Positions 19,589 through 28,501 of a stretch of 32,603 bases of DNA are shown here, piece after piece; within the stretch, counting starts at the first letter, position 1; the number at the start of each line of letters is the position of its first letter. The stretch is from Chloroflexota bacterium (GTDB taxonomy: Bacteria > Chloroflexota > Anaerolineae > Anaerolineales > Anaerolineaceae): the NCBI GenBank assembly GCA_012798515.1, contig JAAZNB010000113.1, forward strand, positions 1-32,603. The letters are read 5' to 3'. The notes below the pieces were generated by a model. The model made no database searches and was not told where the DNA came from. It saw only the letters and a list, made by a program, of their open reading frames with translations. A program made the translations under genes and the position numbers.

Positions 19589-19759
19589 ATGACGAAGAGG
19601 ACTTACCAGCCTAAGATTCACCATCGTATCCGTGTACACGGCTTCCGCAGCCGGATGGCAACCTCGGATGGTCAGGACGTGATCAAACGACGTCGTTTGA
19701 AAGGCCGCCATAAATTGACCGTGAGCATGAACAACCATGTAAAGCGGATTCGATGGTAG
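19589..19759 (+). CDS. rpmH: 50S ribosomal protein L34 (absent from the supplied ORF track)
   Basis: Translated by hand: [56 protein letters not shown], 56 aa, typical L34; followed by rnpA. Confidence 0.97.
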   Translation: MTKRTYQPKIHHRIRVHGFRSRMATSDGQDVIKRRRLKGRHKLTVSMNNHVKRIRW

Positions 19760-19853
19760 TAGCACAGTGGTTCGGGTCAGTCGTGCAATCGACGTTCCAG
19801 CCTGCGCCTGTCCTGGCGCTCGCCAGGGAACTGGAAGGAAAGCAGGTTGATGG

Positions 19854-20201
19854 GTGAAGCGACGATTTCGCCTGACCCGATCCTCTGATTTTGTGCGGGT
19901 ACGGCGTACTGGTAAATCCTATGCCGACCCGCTTGTTGTATTAATAACGGTTCCAAGCGCAGACTCATCTATCCATGTTGGCATCACTGCTGGGCGTTCC
20001 GTCGGGAACGCTGTCCAGCGGAACCGGGCAAAAAGACAGCTTCGCTCCTGCATGGATCAGTTGCTTCCTTTTTTATTACCGGAACATGATATTGTGTTGA
20101 TTGCCAGAAAGCCAATATTGCAGGCTGATTTTTCGCAGATTTGTATGGCAGTGCAACATCTACTGGCCCGTGCAGGAGTTGGCGAGAAATCGAATGCATG
20201 A
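19854..20201 (+). CDS. rnpA: Ribonuclease P protein component
   Basis: [20 protein letters not shown] and RNR motif [21 protein letters not shown] start; syntenic after rpmH. Confidence 0.95.
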   Translation: MKRRFRLTRSSDFVRVRRTGKSYADPLVVLITVPSADSSIHVGITAGRSVGNAVQRNRAKRQLRSCMDQLLPFLLPEHDIVLIARKPILQADFSQICMAVQHLLARAGVGEKSNA

Positions 20202-20487
20202 AGAGAGCGAATATCGTCACGAATATGCCAGTGAGCCGCGGCTGCGCGATCTTCCATTGACGCTGATTACATTCCCCCGGTGGCTTTTACTGGTTTTGAT
20301 ACGGGCATATCAAAAAGTAGTGTCACCTGCGCTGCCTCCCAATACGTGCCGGTTTTACCCATCCTGTTCGCACTACGGGTATCAAGCGATTTATAAATAT
20401 GGTGTGTTGAAGGGGGGAGTGATGGCAGCCTGGCGGGTGTTGCGGTGTAACCCGTTTAATCCCGGTGGATACGACCCTGTTCCGTAA
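20194..20487 (+). CDS. yidD: Membrane protein insertion efficiency factor
   Basis: [65 protein letters not shown] is classic YidD; ATG overlaps the rnpA stop by 8 nt. Confidence 0.95.
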   Translation: MHEESEYRHEYASEPRLRDLPLTLITFPRWLLLVLIRAYQKVVSPALPPNTCRFYPSCSHYGYQAIYKYGVLKGGVMAAWRVLRCNPFNPGGYDPVP

Positions 20488-20553
20488 GCTTTTAACTTAA
20501 GGTAAAATCCATCCATCTTGTGCACGATCTTCAACTTGGACGATACATAGCGA

Positions 20554-21612
20554 ATGAAACGAAAACTACCAATTTACGTAACCCTTTTTGTTCTTGCAGG
20601 AATACTTTTGAGCGCATGCGGTGGAACTCCCGCCGCGACGAGCTGGGTGGGGGCATCGGCCGGCGAAGATACCGTCTACGTGGCGTATACCAACCGTGTG
20701 ACCGCCGTACGGGTCAACGATGGTAGTATGGCCTGGCAATACCCGGCGGAGTCCAGCGGACAGCGGGTATTCTACGCCTCACCTGAACCTACCGATGGAC
20801 AGGTGGTCGTGGGCGATTACAGCTTCAAGCTGGTCGGATTAGACGCCGCCAATGGGTCAGAGAAGTGGTCTTTCGACCGCTCCAAAGGTCGTTACGTGGG
20901 CGGTTTTCTGGCCGTAGATGGCACCATCCTGGCTCCTTCAGCTGACCATACCCTGTATGCCCTGAACGATCAGGGCGAATTCCTGTGGGAATTCACCACG
21001 GGTAATGCCCTCTGGGCGCGGCCGGCCAGCGATGGGGAACTGGTATTCCAGCCCTCGATGGATCACAATTTGTACGCCTTGCAGCTCACGGATGGTACCC
21101 AGGCGTGGAAAACCGACCTGGGCGGCGCAGCGGTCTATAGCCCGATCCTGAGCGAAGACGGCGTGCTCTACCTGGGCACCATGGCCAACGAGGTCCTGGC
21201 AATCCAGGCCTCAGATGGCAGCGTCTTGTGGCGCTTTGAGGCGGGGGGGGCCATCTGGACCCGGCCGGTGCTGCACGAGGGCAGCCTGTATTTCGGTGAC
21301 ATCCAGGGCAATATCTACTCGGTCGATCCACAGAGCGGCGATACCAACTGGCGAGTCGAGACGGGCGATACCGTGGTCGGTTCGCCGGGTATCTTACCTG
21401 ATGGGCTGGTGTTCGTTTCGGAAAAGGGCAACGTTCTGGAGATCGGCTTCGACGGCCAGCGGCTTTGGACACAAACGATTAGTGGTAAACTTTATACAAG
21501 CCCGCAGGTGTTTGAAGATCGCATTGTCGTTCCTGTGACACAGGGCGAGCAACTTCTGGTTGCTTTTGACTTCAAGGGGAATGTCATCTGGAACTTTGCA
21601 CCGCCTAAATAA
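20554..21612 (+). CDS. PQQ-binding-like beta-propeller repeat lipoprotein (BamB-like fold)
   Basis: Signal and lipobox LAGILLSACGG; repeated blades (LVGLDAANGSEKWSFDRSKGR, LYALNDQGEFLWEFTTGNALW, VLAIQASDGSVLWRFEAGGAIW, IYSVDPQSGDTNWRVETGD). Confidence 0.9.
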   Translation: MKRKLPIYVTLFVLAGILLSACGGTPAATSWVGASAGEDTVYVAYTNRVTAVRVNDGSMAWQYPAESSGQRVFYASPEPTDGQVVVGDYSFKLVGLDAANGSEKWSFDRSKGRYVGGFLAVDGTILAPSADHTLYALNDQGEFLWEFTTGNALWARPASDGELVFQPSMDHNLYALQLTDGTQAWKTDLGGAAVYSPILSEDGVLYLGTMANEVLAIQASDGSVLWRFEAGGAIWTRPVLHEGSLYFGDIQGNIYSVDPQSGDTNWRVETGDTVVGSPGILPDGLVFVSEKGNVLEIGFDGQRLWTQTISGKLYTSPQVFEDRIVVPVTQGEQLLVAFDFKGNVIWNFAPPK

Positions 21613-21630
21613 GGAAAGCAGGATAATCTC

Positions 21631-22410
21631 ATGTGGGATGCATTCATCGGCATATTTATTAACGTTCTATTGTTTATTTACCAGTTGATCGGTAACTTTG
21701 GGGTTGCAATCATCCTGTTTACGATCTTGATCCGCCTGCTGACGCACCCGCTGACGGTGCAGCAGTTGAAGGGCACCCAGGCGATGCAGGATTTGCAGAA
21801 AGACAAACGCTGGATCGACATCCAGAATAAATACAAAAACGACAAAGAGAAGCTCCAGCAAGAGCAGCTCAAACTCTACCAGGAGTTGGGCGTCAATCCC
21901 TTTTCTTCCTGTCTGCCTACTTTGATCCAGTTTCCAATCATCATCGGCCTGTACCAGGCCGTGATCCGGGCGATGGCAAGCACGCCTATTGAATTGTTGA
22001 ACCTGACGCGCATGATCTACCCGTCTTTCGTGCAGGTCTCTTCTTTGATTCCATTGAGAAGTCAATTCTTGTGGATGGACCTTGGCCAGCCTGAGCGCTT
22101 GATGATCCCGGGTATCTCCTTTGGAATTCCCATCCTGGCGATCGTCGTGACCGCGACGACTTACATCCAATCCAAGCTCATGCAGCCGCCCAGCACGGGG
22201 GGGAGTGGTGGTGCCGGGGACCAGACAGCCATGATGTCAAACATGATGACGCTGTACATGCCTTTCTTGATGGGCTATCTGGCCCTCACCCTGGCTTCTG
22301 GTCTCTCCCTCTACTTTCTAACATCGAACTTGATCGGTATCATACAATATTCCGTACTGGGTAAAGTAAACTGGTCAAACCTGATACCTGGCCGCAAGCC
22401 AGCGAAATAA
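21631..22410 (+). CDS. yidC: YidC/Oxa1 family membrane protein insertase
   Basis: LFIYQLIGNFGVAIILFTILIRLLTHPLTVQQLKGTQAMQDLQ, LYQELGVNPFSSCLPTLIQFPIIIGLYQAV, ASGLSLYFLTSNLIGIIQYSVLGK. Confidence 0.96.
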   Translation: MWDAFIGIFINVLLFIYQLIGNFGVAIILFTILIRLLTHPLTVQQLKGTQAMQDLQKDKRWIDIQNKYKNDKEKLQQEQLKLYQELGVNPFSSCLPTLIQFPIIIGLYQAVIRAMASTPIELLNLTRMIYPSFVQVSSLIPLRSQFLWMDLGQPERLMIPGISFGIPILAIVVTATTYIQSKLMQPPSTGGSGGAGDQTAMMSNMMTLYMPFLMGYLALTLASGLSLYFLTSNLIGIIQYSVLGKVNWSNLIPGRKPAK

Positions 22411-22441
22411 GCGATGATTTTAGACGAGTGATGAGGCAAAA

Positions 22442-23218
22442 ATGAGTTATGAGAAGACGACACTAGAAATAATTGCACCCACAGTTGATGAAGCGATCGA
22501 AAGAGGTTTGGACCAATTAGGACTGCCGCGGGAATCGGTAAATATCGAGATTCTAGATGCCGGCAGCCGGGGTATCTTCGGGCTGGGAGGCCGCCAGGCG
22601 CGCATTCGCCTGTCCTTACAGATCGACGAAACCCCGGCCGCAGTGGTTGAAAAGGCCGTTGCTGTTGAAACCGCCGTGCAGGACAATAAACCCAAACCGG
22701 TCAGCGTCGTGGTCCCGGTGGTTACCGAGATCGAGGAAGATCTGGATGACGACACTTTGCAAGTGGCCCGCACCGTGGTGTGTGAGCTGCTCGAACGGAT
22801 GAAAGTGCGCGCCCAGGTCAAGGCAGGTTACTCCGATCCTCAAGAGCCTAACGGGCAGCCGGTGGTCAACGTCGAAATTCAGGGCGACGACCTCAGCATC
22901 TTGATCGGCCGCCGCTCCGAGACGCTCAACGCTTTGCAGTACATCACCAACCTGATCGTGGGCAAAGAACTTGGCCACTGGGTGCCCCTGACGATCGACG
23001 TTCAGGGCTATCGTAACCGGCGCGAGCGCCAGCTGCGCCTGCTGGCCCGCCGTATGGCGGATCAGGCTGTCCACACCGGACGGCGGCAGGTGCTGGAGCC
23101 GATGCCGGCCAACGAACGGCGGGTGATCCACCTGGAACTGCGGGATCATCCCAACGTGATTACTGAGAGCATCGGCGACGAGCCGACCCGTAAGGTGACC
23201 ATCTACGTCAAGAAGTAA
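22442..23218 (+). CDS. jag: Jag/KhpB RNA-binding protein (Jag_N-KH-R3H)
   Basis: LEIIAPTVDEAIERGLDQLGLPRESVNIEILDAGSRGIFGLGGRQARIRL, LIGRRSETLNALQYITNLIV, R3H end PMPANERRVIHLELRDHPNVITESIGDEPTRKVTI. Confidence 0.96.
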   Translation: MSYEKTTLEIIAPTVDEAIERGLDQLGLPRESVNIEILDAGSRGIFGLGGRQARIRLSLQIDETPAAVVEKAVAVETAVQDNKPKPVSVVVPVVTEIEEDLDDDTLQVARTVVCELLERMKVRAQVKAGYSDPQEPNGQPVVNVEIQGDDLSILIGRRSETLNALQYITNLIVGKELGHWVPLTIDVQGYRNRRERQLRLLARRMADQAVHTGRRQVLEPMPANERRVIHLELRDHPNVITESIGDEPTRKVTIYVKK

Positions 23219-23364
23219 TCGAGCAACAACGTACTGTATCAGGCGTTCCATCGGGATTTATTCTGCTGGAGCGCCTTACTGTTCCTGGCGGGTGAAGGAT
23301 TACACCCGGGGAAGCGCCTGAATAGGCGGCGCTCTGAGTTCGAATCTGGGGAGTGAGGTGATCG

Positions 23365-24669
23365 ATGCGTGCGGTGGATATCATTATCAAGAAACGCGAC
23401 GGATTGGAATTGAGCCAGGCGGAGATCGAGTTTTTCATCCACGCCTATACCCGCGGCGACATCCCGGATTACCAGGCTTCGGCCTGGGCTATGGCGGTGT
23501 TGTTGAACGGCATGAACCCGCGTGAAACCACCGACCTCACGATGGCCATGGTGACATCAGGCGAGACGGTCGATCTCACCGGCGTGGTGGACATCGCCGT
23601 GGATAAACACTCCACCGGCGGCGTGGGCGACAAAACCACCCTGGTGGTGGAGCCCCTGGTGGCTGCTTGCGGCCAGCCGGTGGGCAAAATGTCGGGCCGC
23701 GGGCTGGGTTTTAGCGGCGGTACCCTGGACAAGATGGAATCCATTCCCGGTTACCGTACTGACCTCAGCCAGGAGGAGTTCATCCACCAGCTGCGCCAGA
23801 CCGGCCTGGTACTGACCGGGCAAACAGGGGACCTGGCCCCGGCAGACGGCAAGTTGTACGCCCTGCGCGACGTGACCGGGACGGTGCCATCGGTCCCGTT
23901 GATCGCCTCCTCGGTGATGAGTAAGAAGATCGCCGGCGGCGCCCAGCGCATCGTGTTGGACGTGAAGACCGGCGTGGGCGCTTTCATGCAAACCCTGGAC
24001 GAGGCTCGCCGGCTGGCGGAGCTGATGGTCAACATCGGCCGCCTGAGCCAGCGCAAGGTCATTGCCTTGCTGTCTGATATGAACCAGCCGCTGGGCTGCG
24101 CCGTGGGCAACGCGCTGGAGTTGAAAGAGGCCGTGGCGACCCTGCACGGCGAGGGGCCGCAGGATTTCACCGAACATTGCGTGGTGGTGGCCAGCCACAT
24201 GCTGGCGTTGGCCGGTAAGGCCGCCAACCTGGACGCGGCGCGCCGGCAGATCGAGCAGGCCATGCACAGCGGGCAGGGTTGGGAACGTTTCCGCGCCCTG
24301 GTGCAGGCCCAGGGCGGCGACGTGAGCTGCATCGACGAGCCGCAGCGGCTGCCCCAGGCGCCGCGGGTGGAGACCGTCGGCGCTCCCCAGGCGGGCTGGA
24401 TCGCGGCTATCAATGCCCGAGAAGTGGGCGAGTCGGCGGTGGGGTTGGGCGCCGGCCGGGCGCGTAAGGGCGACCCGGTGGATCACGCCGTCGGGATTGT
24501 GGTCCATCACAAGGTGGGTGACCGGGTGGAGCGCGACGAGGCCTTGTTCACGCTGCACGCCAACAGCGCTGCCAGCCTGGAAGAGGCTAAAGGACGCATC
24601 CTGGCGGCCCACCAGTTGGTGGATACACCGGTCGAAGCCCTGCCATTGTTCTACGGGGTGGTGGAATAA
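23365..24669 (+). CDS. Pyrimidine-nucleoside (thymidine) phosphorylase
   Basis: [118 protein letters not shown]. Confidence 0.95.
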   Translation: MRAVDIIIKKRDGLELSQAEIEFFIHAYTRGDIPDYQASAWAMAVLLNGMNPRETTDLTMAMVTSGETVDLTGVVDIAVDKHSTGGVGDKTTLVVEPLVAACGQPVGKMSGRGLGFSGGTLDKMESIPGYRTDLSQEEFIHQLRQTGLVLTGQTGDLAPADGKLYALRDVTGTVPSVPLIASSVMSKKIAGGAQRIVLDVKTGVGAFMQTLDEARRLAELMVNIGRLSQRKVIALLSDMNQPLGCAVGNALELKEAVATLHGEGPQDFTEHCVVVASHMLALAGKAANLDAARRQIEQAMHSGQGWERFRALVQAQGGDVSCIDEPQRLPQAPRVETVGAPQAGWIAAINAREVGESAVGLGAGRARKGDPVDHAVGIVVHHKVGDRVERDEALFTLHANSAASLEEAKGRILAAHQLVDTPVEALPLFYGVVE

Positions 24670-24708
24670 GGGCCTGGAGTGCGGGAGAGGGGCTTCTCAA
24701 AATCGCGA

Positions 24709-24737
24709 TTGCGCAATCAGGCTTTTTGTGGCATAAT
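24709..24737 (+). promoter_or_regulatory. Sigma70-like promoter for the T-box-ileS transcript
   Basis: TTGCGC (24709-24714), 17-bp spacer, CATAAT (24732-24737). Confidence 0.65.
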
Positions 24738-24743
24738 CGTGGG

Positions 24744-25016
24744 AAAAGCGATGATGGAAACGAGTACGCTGGCCCGAGGCTGGCAGCGAACCCGGGGCAG
24801 GTGTGAGCCGGGGCAGCTGGGAGAGCGGAAAATCCTTCCGGAGCTGTGAACTGAACACAGAGCCATCTGTCAGTAGGGGTGCCGGAACCGCCGGCCGTTA
24901 CACCGGCGCAGACCTAACCGCGAGTCGGTTGCGTCTGAAAAGCGCTTGCCAGACGGCAAGAATTTGGGTGGTACCGCGGGAGTCCCTCTCGTCCCTTTGT
25001 GGATGAGAGGTTTTTT
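24744..25016 (+). ncRNA. T-box leader upstream of ileS
   Basis: Canonical T-box GGGTGGTACCGCGG at 24966-24979; upstream GAGTA, distal-loop-like GCGAACCCGGGGCAGGTGTGAGCCGGG, GTAGG; base pairing GATGG (24753-24757) / CCATC (24863-24867). Variable base T predicts a tRNA discriminator A, compatible with tRNA-Ile. Confidence 0.93.
24985..25016 (+). terminator. T-box conditional terminator
   Basis: CCTCTCGTCC (24985-24994) / GGATGAGAGG (25001-25010) followed by TTTTTT. Confidence 0.9.
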
Positions 25017-25017
25017 G

Positions 25018-25130
25018 GTAATTACTCAGCCCGAGAAGAAAGGTTCCCCGATTTTGGGGGTGAATGGGCTGCGAAGCAGCCCATTCACCCCCAAAATCGG
25101 GCTTCTTTGCGCTAACGGCTGAGTGGTTAC
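25018..25130. repeat. Long inverted repeat between T-box terminator and ileS
   Basis: Inner arms CCCGATTTTGGGGGTGAATGGGCTGC (25047-25072) and exact reverse complement (25076-25101), loop GAA; outer arms GTAATTACTCAGCC (25018-25031) and GGCTGAGTGGTTAC (25117-25130), complementary with two G-U; symmetrical 15-nt internal region on each side. Confidence 0.9.
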
Positions 25131-25178
25131 GTTTTTTGTTCTTTTATCTCGTTTTGATATCCATGTTCAGGAGGTAGG

Positions 25179-28100
25179 ATGTACAAACCGGTTTCTCCGA
25201 AGCTGAACGTTACCCTGATGGAGGAAGGGGTCCTGCGCTACTGGAAGTCACACAACATCTTTCAGCAGTCCATGGCCCTCAGGGAATCGGGTCCGGAATA
25301 CGTGTTTTTTGAAGGCCCGCCAACGGCCAATGGCAAGCCGGGGATCCATCACGTCCTGGCGCGGGCGTTCAAGGATATCTTCCCCCGTTATAAAACCATG
25401 CGCGGCTACCACGTCTCCCGGCGGGGTGGTTGGGATACGCACGGCCTGCCGGTGGAGATCGAGGTCGAACGCAAACTGGGCTTCACCAACAAGCAAGACA
25501 TCGAAAATTACGGCATTGCCAAATTCAACGAACTGTGCCGCGAATCGGCGTTTGCTTACATTCAAGAATGGGAAAAGCTGACCGACCGCATCGCCTATTG
25601 GGTAGACCTGAGCACGGCTTACGTGACCTACACCAACGGCTACATCGAGTCGGTGTGGTGGATTCTCAAGAGCTTCTGGGAAAAAGAGCTGCTTTACCAG
25701 GGTTTCAAGGTGGTGCCTTACTGCCCGCGCTGCGGCACGCCGCTCTCCGATCACGAGGTGGCGTTGGGCTACCAAGAGGCGTCCGATCCTTCGCTGTACG
25801 TGCGCATGCCGCTGGTCGACATGCCGGGCACGTCTTTCCTGGTGTGGACCACCACGCCTTGGACGCTGCCGGCCAACGTGGCCGTAGCGGCCAACCCTGA
25901 CCTGGACTACGTCACCGTCGAGCGCTCACTGCCGGAAGGCGGGCAGGAACGCCTGATCCTGGCCGAATCCCGCTTGCAGTCCGTATTTGGCGACCAGGAA
26001 GTGAAGATCGTCGACCGCTTCAAGGGCAAACAGTTGAAGGGCAAGCGTTATAACCCCCTGTTTACCTTCATGCCCACCGACAAACCTGCCCATTACATTG
26101 TGCTGGGCGATTTCGTCTCCGCCGAAGACGGCTCCGGGTTGGTGCACATCGCCCCGGCCTTCGGCGCCGAAGACATGCAGGTGGCCCTGGAGTCTGACCT
26201 GCCCATCTTGATGACCGTGGCCGAGGATGGCACTTTCATCCCCGAGATCCGCCCCTGGAGCGGCAAATTCGTCAAGGACGCCGACCCGTTCATCCTTCAG
26301 GATCTGGAAGCGCGCGGCCTGCTGTATCAGTCCGGTACCATCACGCACACCTACCCCTTCTGCTGGCGCTGTTCGACGCCGCTGTTGTATTACGCCCGCC
26401 CGACCTGGTACATCCGTACCAGCCAGTACAAAGACATGATGGTCGAATTGAACGACCACATCAACTGGTACCCGAGCCACATCAAGAACGGGCGTTTCGG
26501 CAATTGGCTGTCCAACAACATCGACTGGGCGCTGGGGCGCGAGCGTTACTGGGGAACCCCGCTGCCGGTATGGGAATGCAAAGATTGCCACCACCAGGAT
26601 TGCATCGGCTCGGTGGAGGAGCTCTCCGAGCGCTCCGGCCGGGATCTCTCCAGCCTGGACCTGCACCGTCCTTATGTGGACGATGTGCGCCTGCGCTGCC
26701 CCGAGTGCGGTGGCAGCATGCAGCGTGTCCCGGAACTGATCGATGTGTGGTTTGACTCGGGATCGATGCCGGTGGCTCAATGGCATTATCCCTTCGAGAA
26801 CGAGGTAGAATTCAAGAAACAATTCCCCGCCGACTATATCTGCGAGGCGGTGGACCAGACCCGCGGCTGGTTCTATTCTCTGCACGCCATCAGCACGCTG
26901 CTGTTCGAGCAGGAGTGCTACCGCAACGTGATCTGCCTGGGCCTGATCCTGGATGGGGATGGCCAGAAGATGTCGAAATCGCGTGGCAACGTGGTTAACC
27001 CATGGGACGTCATCAACCAGCACGGGGCCGACGCCATCCGCTGGTACCTGTACACCGCCAGCCCGCCCGGACAGGAGCGGCGTTTCTCCAACGATCTGGT
27101 GGCGGAAGTGGTGCGTAATTTCACCCTGACCCTGTGGAATACCTATTCCTTCTTCGTGACCTACGCCAACCTGGATGGCTGGAGACCCGATCCCAACGCC
27201 AAGGTCGAATACAGCGCCCTGGATCGCTGGCAGCTGTCGGCGCTGCACACCCTGACTCGCGACGTAACCACGGCCCTGGAGAACTACGACGTGCTGGGCG
27301 CTACCCGGCCGGTGGAGGCCTTCGTCGACCAGCTATCCAACTGGTATCTGCGCCGTTCCCGGCGGCGTTTCTGGAAGAGCGGTTCCGACGCCGACAAACA
27401 GGCCGCCTACGCCACGCTGCACCAGGCGCTGGTGACCTTGAGCAAACTGTTGGCGCCCACCATGCCCTTCATGGCCGAAGAGCTGTACCAGAACCTGGTC
27501 TGCTCGGTGGACCCGCAAGCGCCCGCCTCGGTGCACCTGGCGGACTGGCCGGCGTATGACGAGAGCATGATCGACGAGAAGCTAAACCGCGAAATGGCGT
27601 TGGTGATGAAGCTGGCCTCGGTGGGCCACGCGGCCCGCAACAAGGCCAACCGCAAGGTGCGCCAGCCGCTGGCCGAGGCGGCCTTCTCGGTGGGGAACGT
27701 CGAGGAACGCGGCGTGGTGGCAAAATATGCCGACCTGTTGGAAGACGAATTGAACGTCAAGCAGGTGCGCGCCCTGGATGCCGCTGCGGAGGCCGTGGCG
27801 TACAGCCTGAACCCGCTGCCCAAGCAGCTGGGGCAGAAATACGGCAGCCGCTTCCCGGCCCTGCGCAAGGCCATCCTGGCCTTCGACGCCGAAAAGGCTT
27901 CCCAGCAGCTGCTGGTGGGCGAGCCCATCCAGGTTTCGGTGGACGGCGAGCAGTACGATATCCTCCCCGAAGAGGTCGAAGTGCGCGCCCAGGCTCGCTC
28001 TGGCTATGCCGTGGCTTCCGAAGGAGCTTACCTGGCAGCCCTGGTGACCGACCTGACGCCCGAATTGGTCAAAGAGGGGCTGGCGCGGGAGTTCGTGCGC

Positions 28101-28331
28101 CGGGTGCAGGACCTGCGCAAGCAGGCCGACCTGGACATCTCCGACCGCATCCAGGTGTGCTACCAGGCCACGCCGCTGTTGAGCGAGGCCGTCGAGGACT
28201 TCCGCGATTACATCATGGCGGAGACGCTGGCAGTCAGGATGCAATCCTGCGCGGTGGGTGACGGATATGCCTCGGCCAGCGATGCTTTCGACGCCGAGCA
28301 GGTGACCGTCGGTCTACAACGGGCCTCCTGA
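25179..28331 (+). CDS. ileS: Isoleucyl-tRNA synthetase, type 2 (IleRS2-like)
   Basis: FFEGPPTANGKPGIHHVLARAFKDIFPRYKTMRGYHVSRRGGWDTHGLPVEIEVERKLG, KMSKS at 26967-26981, DVWFDSGSMPVAQWHYPFEN; 1050 aa; RBS AGGAGGT at 25169-25175; T-box upstream. Confidence 0.95.
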   Translation: MYKPVSPKLNVTLMEEGVLRYWKSHNIFQQSMALRESGPEYVFFEGPPTANGKPGIHHVLARAFKDIFPRYKTMRGYHVSRRGGWDTHGLPVEIEVERKLGFTNKQDIENYGIAKFNELCRESAFAYIQEWEKLTDRIAYWVDLSTAYVTYTNGYIESVWWILKSFWEKELLYQGFKVVPYCPRCGTPLSDHEVALGYQEASDPSLYVRMPLVDMPGTSFLVWTTTPWTLPANVAVAANPDLDYVTVERSLPEGGQERLILAESRLQSVFGDQEVKIVDRFKGKQLKGKRYNPLFTFMPTDKPAHYIVLGDFVSAEDGSGLVHIAPAFGAEDMQVALESDLPILMTVAEDGTFIPEIRPWSGKFVKDADPFILQDLEARGLLYQSGTITHTYPFCWRCSTPLLYYARPTWYIRTSQYKDMMVELNDHINWYPSHIKNGRFGNWLSNNIDWALGRERYWGTPLPVWECKDCHHQDCIGSVEELSERSGRDLSSLDLHRPYVDDVRLRCPECGGSMQRVPELIDVWFDSGSMPVAQWHYPFENEVEFKKQFPADYICEAVDQTRGWFYSLHAISTLLFEQECYRNVICLGLILDGDGQKMSKSRGNVVNPWDVINQHGADAIRWYLYTASPPGQERRFSNDLVAEVVRNFTLTLWNTYSFFVTYANLDGWRPDPNAKVEYSALDRWQLSALHTLTRDVTTALENYDVLGATRPVEAFVDQLSNWYLRRSRRRFWKSGSDADKQAAYATLHQALVTLSKLLAPTMPFMAEELYQNLVCSVDPQAPASVHLADWPAYDESMIDEKLNREMALVMKLASVGHAARNKANRKVRQPLAEAAFSVGNVEERGVVAKYADLLEDELNVKQVRALDAAAEAVAYSLNPLPKQLGQKYGSRFPALRKAILAFDAEKASQQLLVGEPIQVSVDGEQYDILPEEVEVRAQARSGYAVASEGAYLAALVTDLTPELVKEGLAREFVRRVQDLRKQADLDISDRIQVCYQATPLLSEAVEDFRDYIMAETLAVRMQSCAVGDGYASASDAFDAEQVTVGLQRAS

Positions 28332-28501
28332 CCCGTTTATCCTGTTTGAGATACAAGAGCTGCGGCGTTCGACGTCGCAGCTCTTGTGGATTAAAGGCAG
28401 GTATAATGAGCTGGGTCATCTAAACCGGTTGAAAATGTGAAAAACAACTATTATGGTTTAAAATAAAAAAAACAACTGATTTAGTTGATTTATGGGGCCA
28501 T

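Noticed and set aside
23337-23352. GAGTTCGAATCTGGGG resembling a tRNA T-arm
   Set aside because: The flanking bases do not form a proper 5-bp T-stem and no acceptor or anticodon arms are found.
23557-24612. 351-aa minus-strand ORF
   Set aside because: Shadow ORF antisense to the pyrimidine nucleoside phosphorylase; His/Gln-rich artefactual composition.
25926-27248. 440-aa minus-strand ORF
   Set aside because: Shadow ORF antisense to ileS, no recognisable domain.
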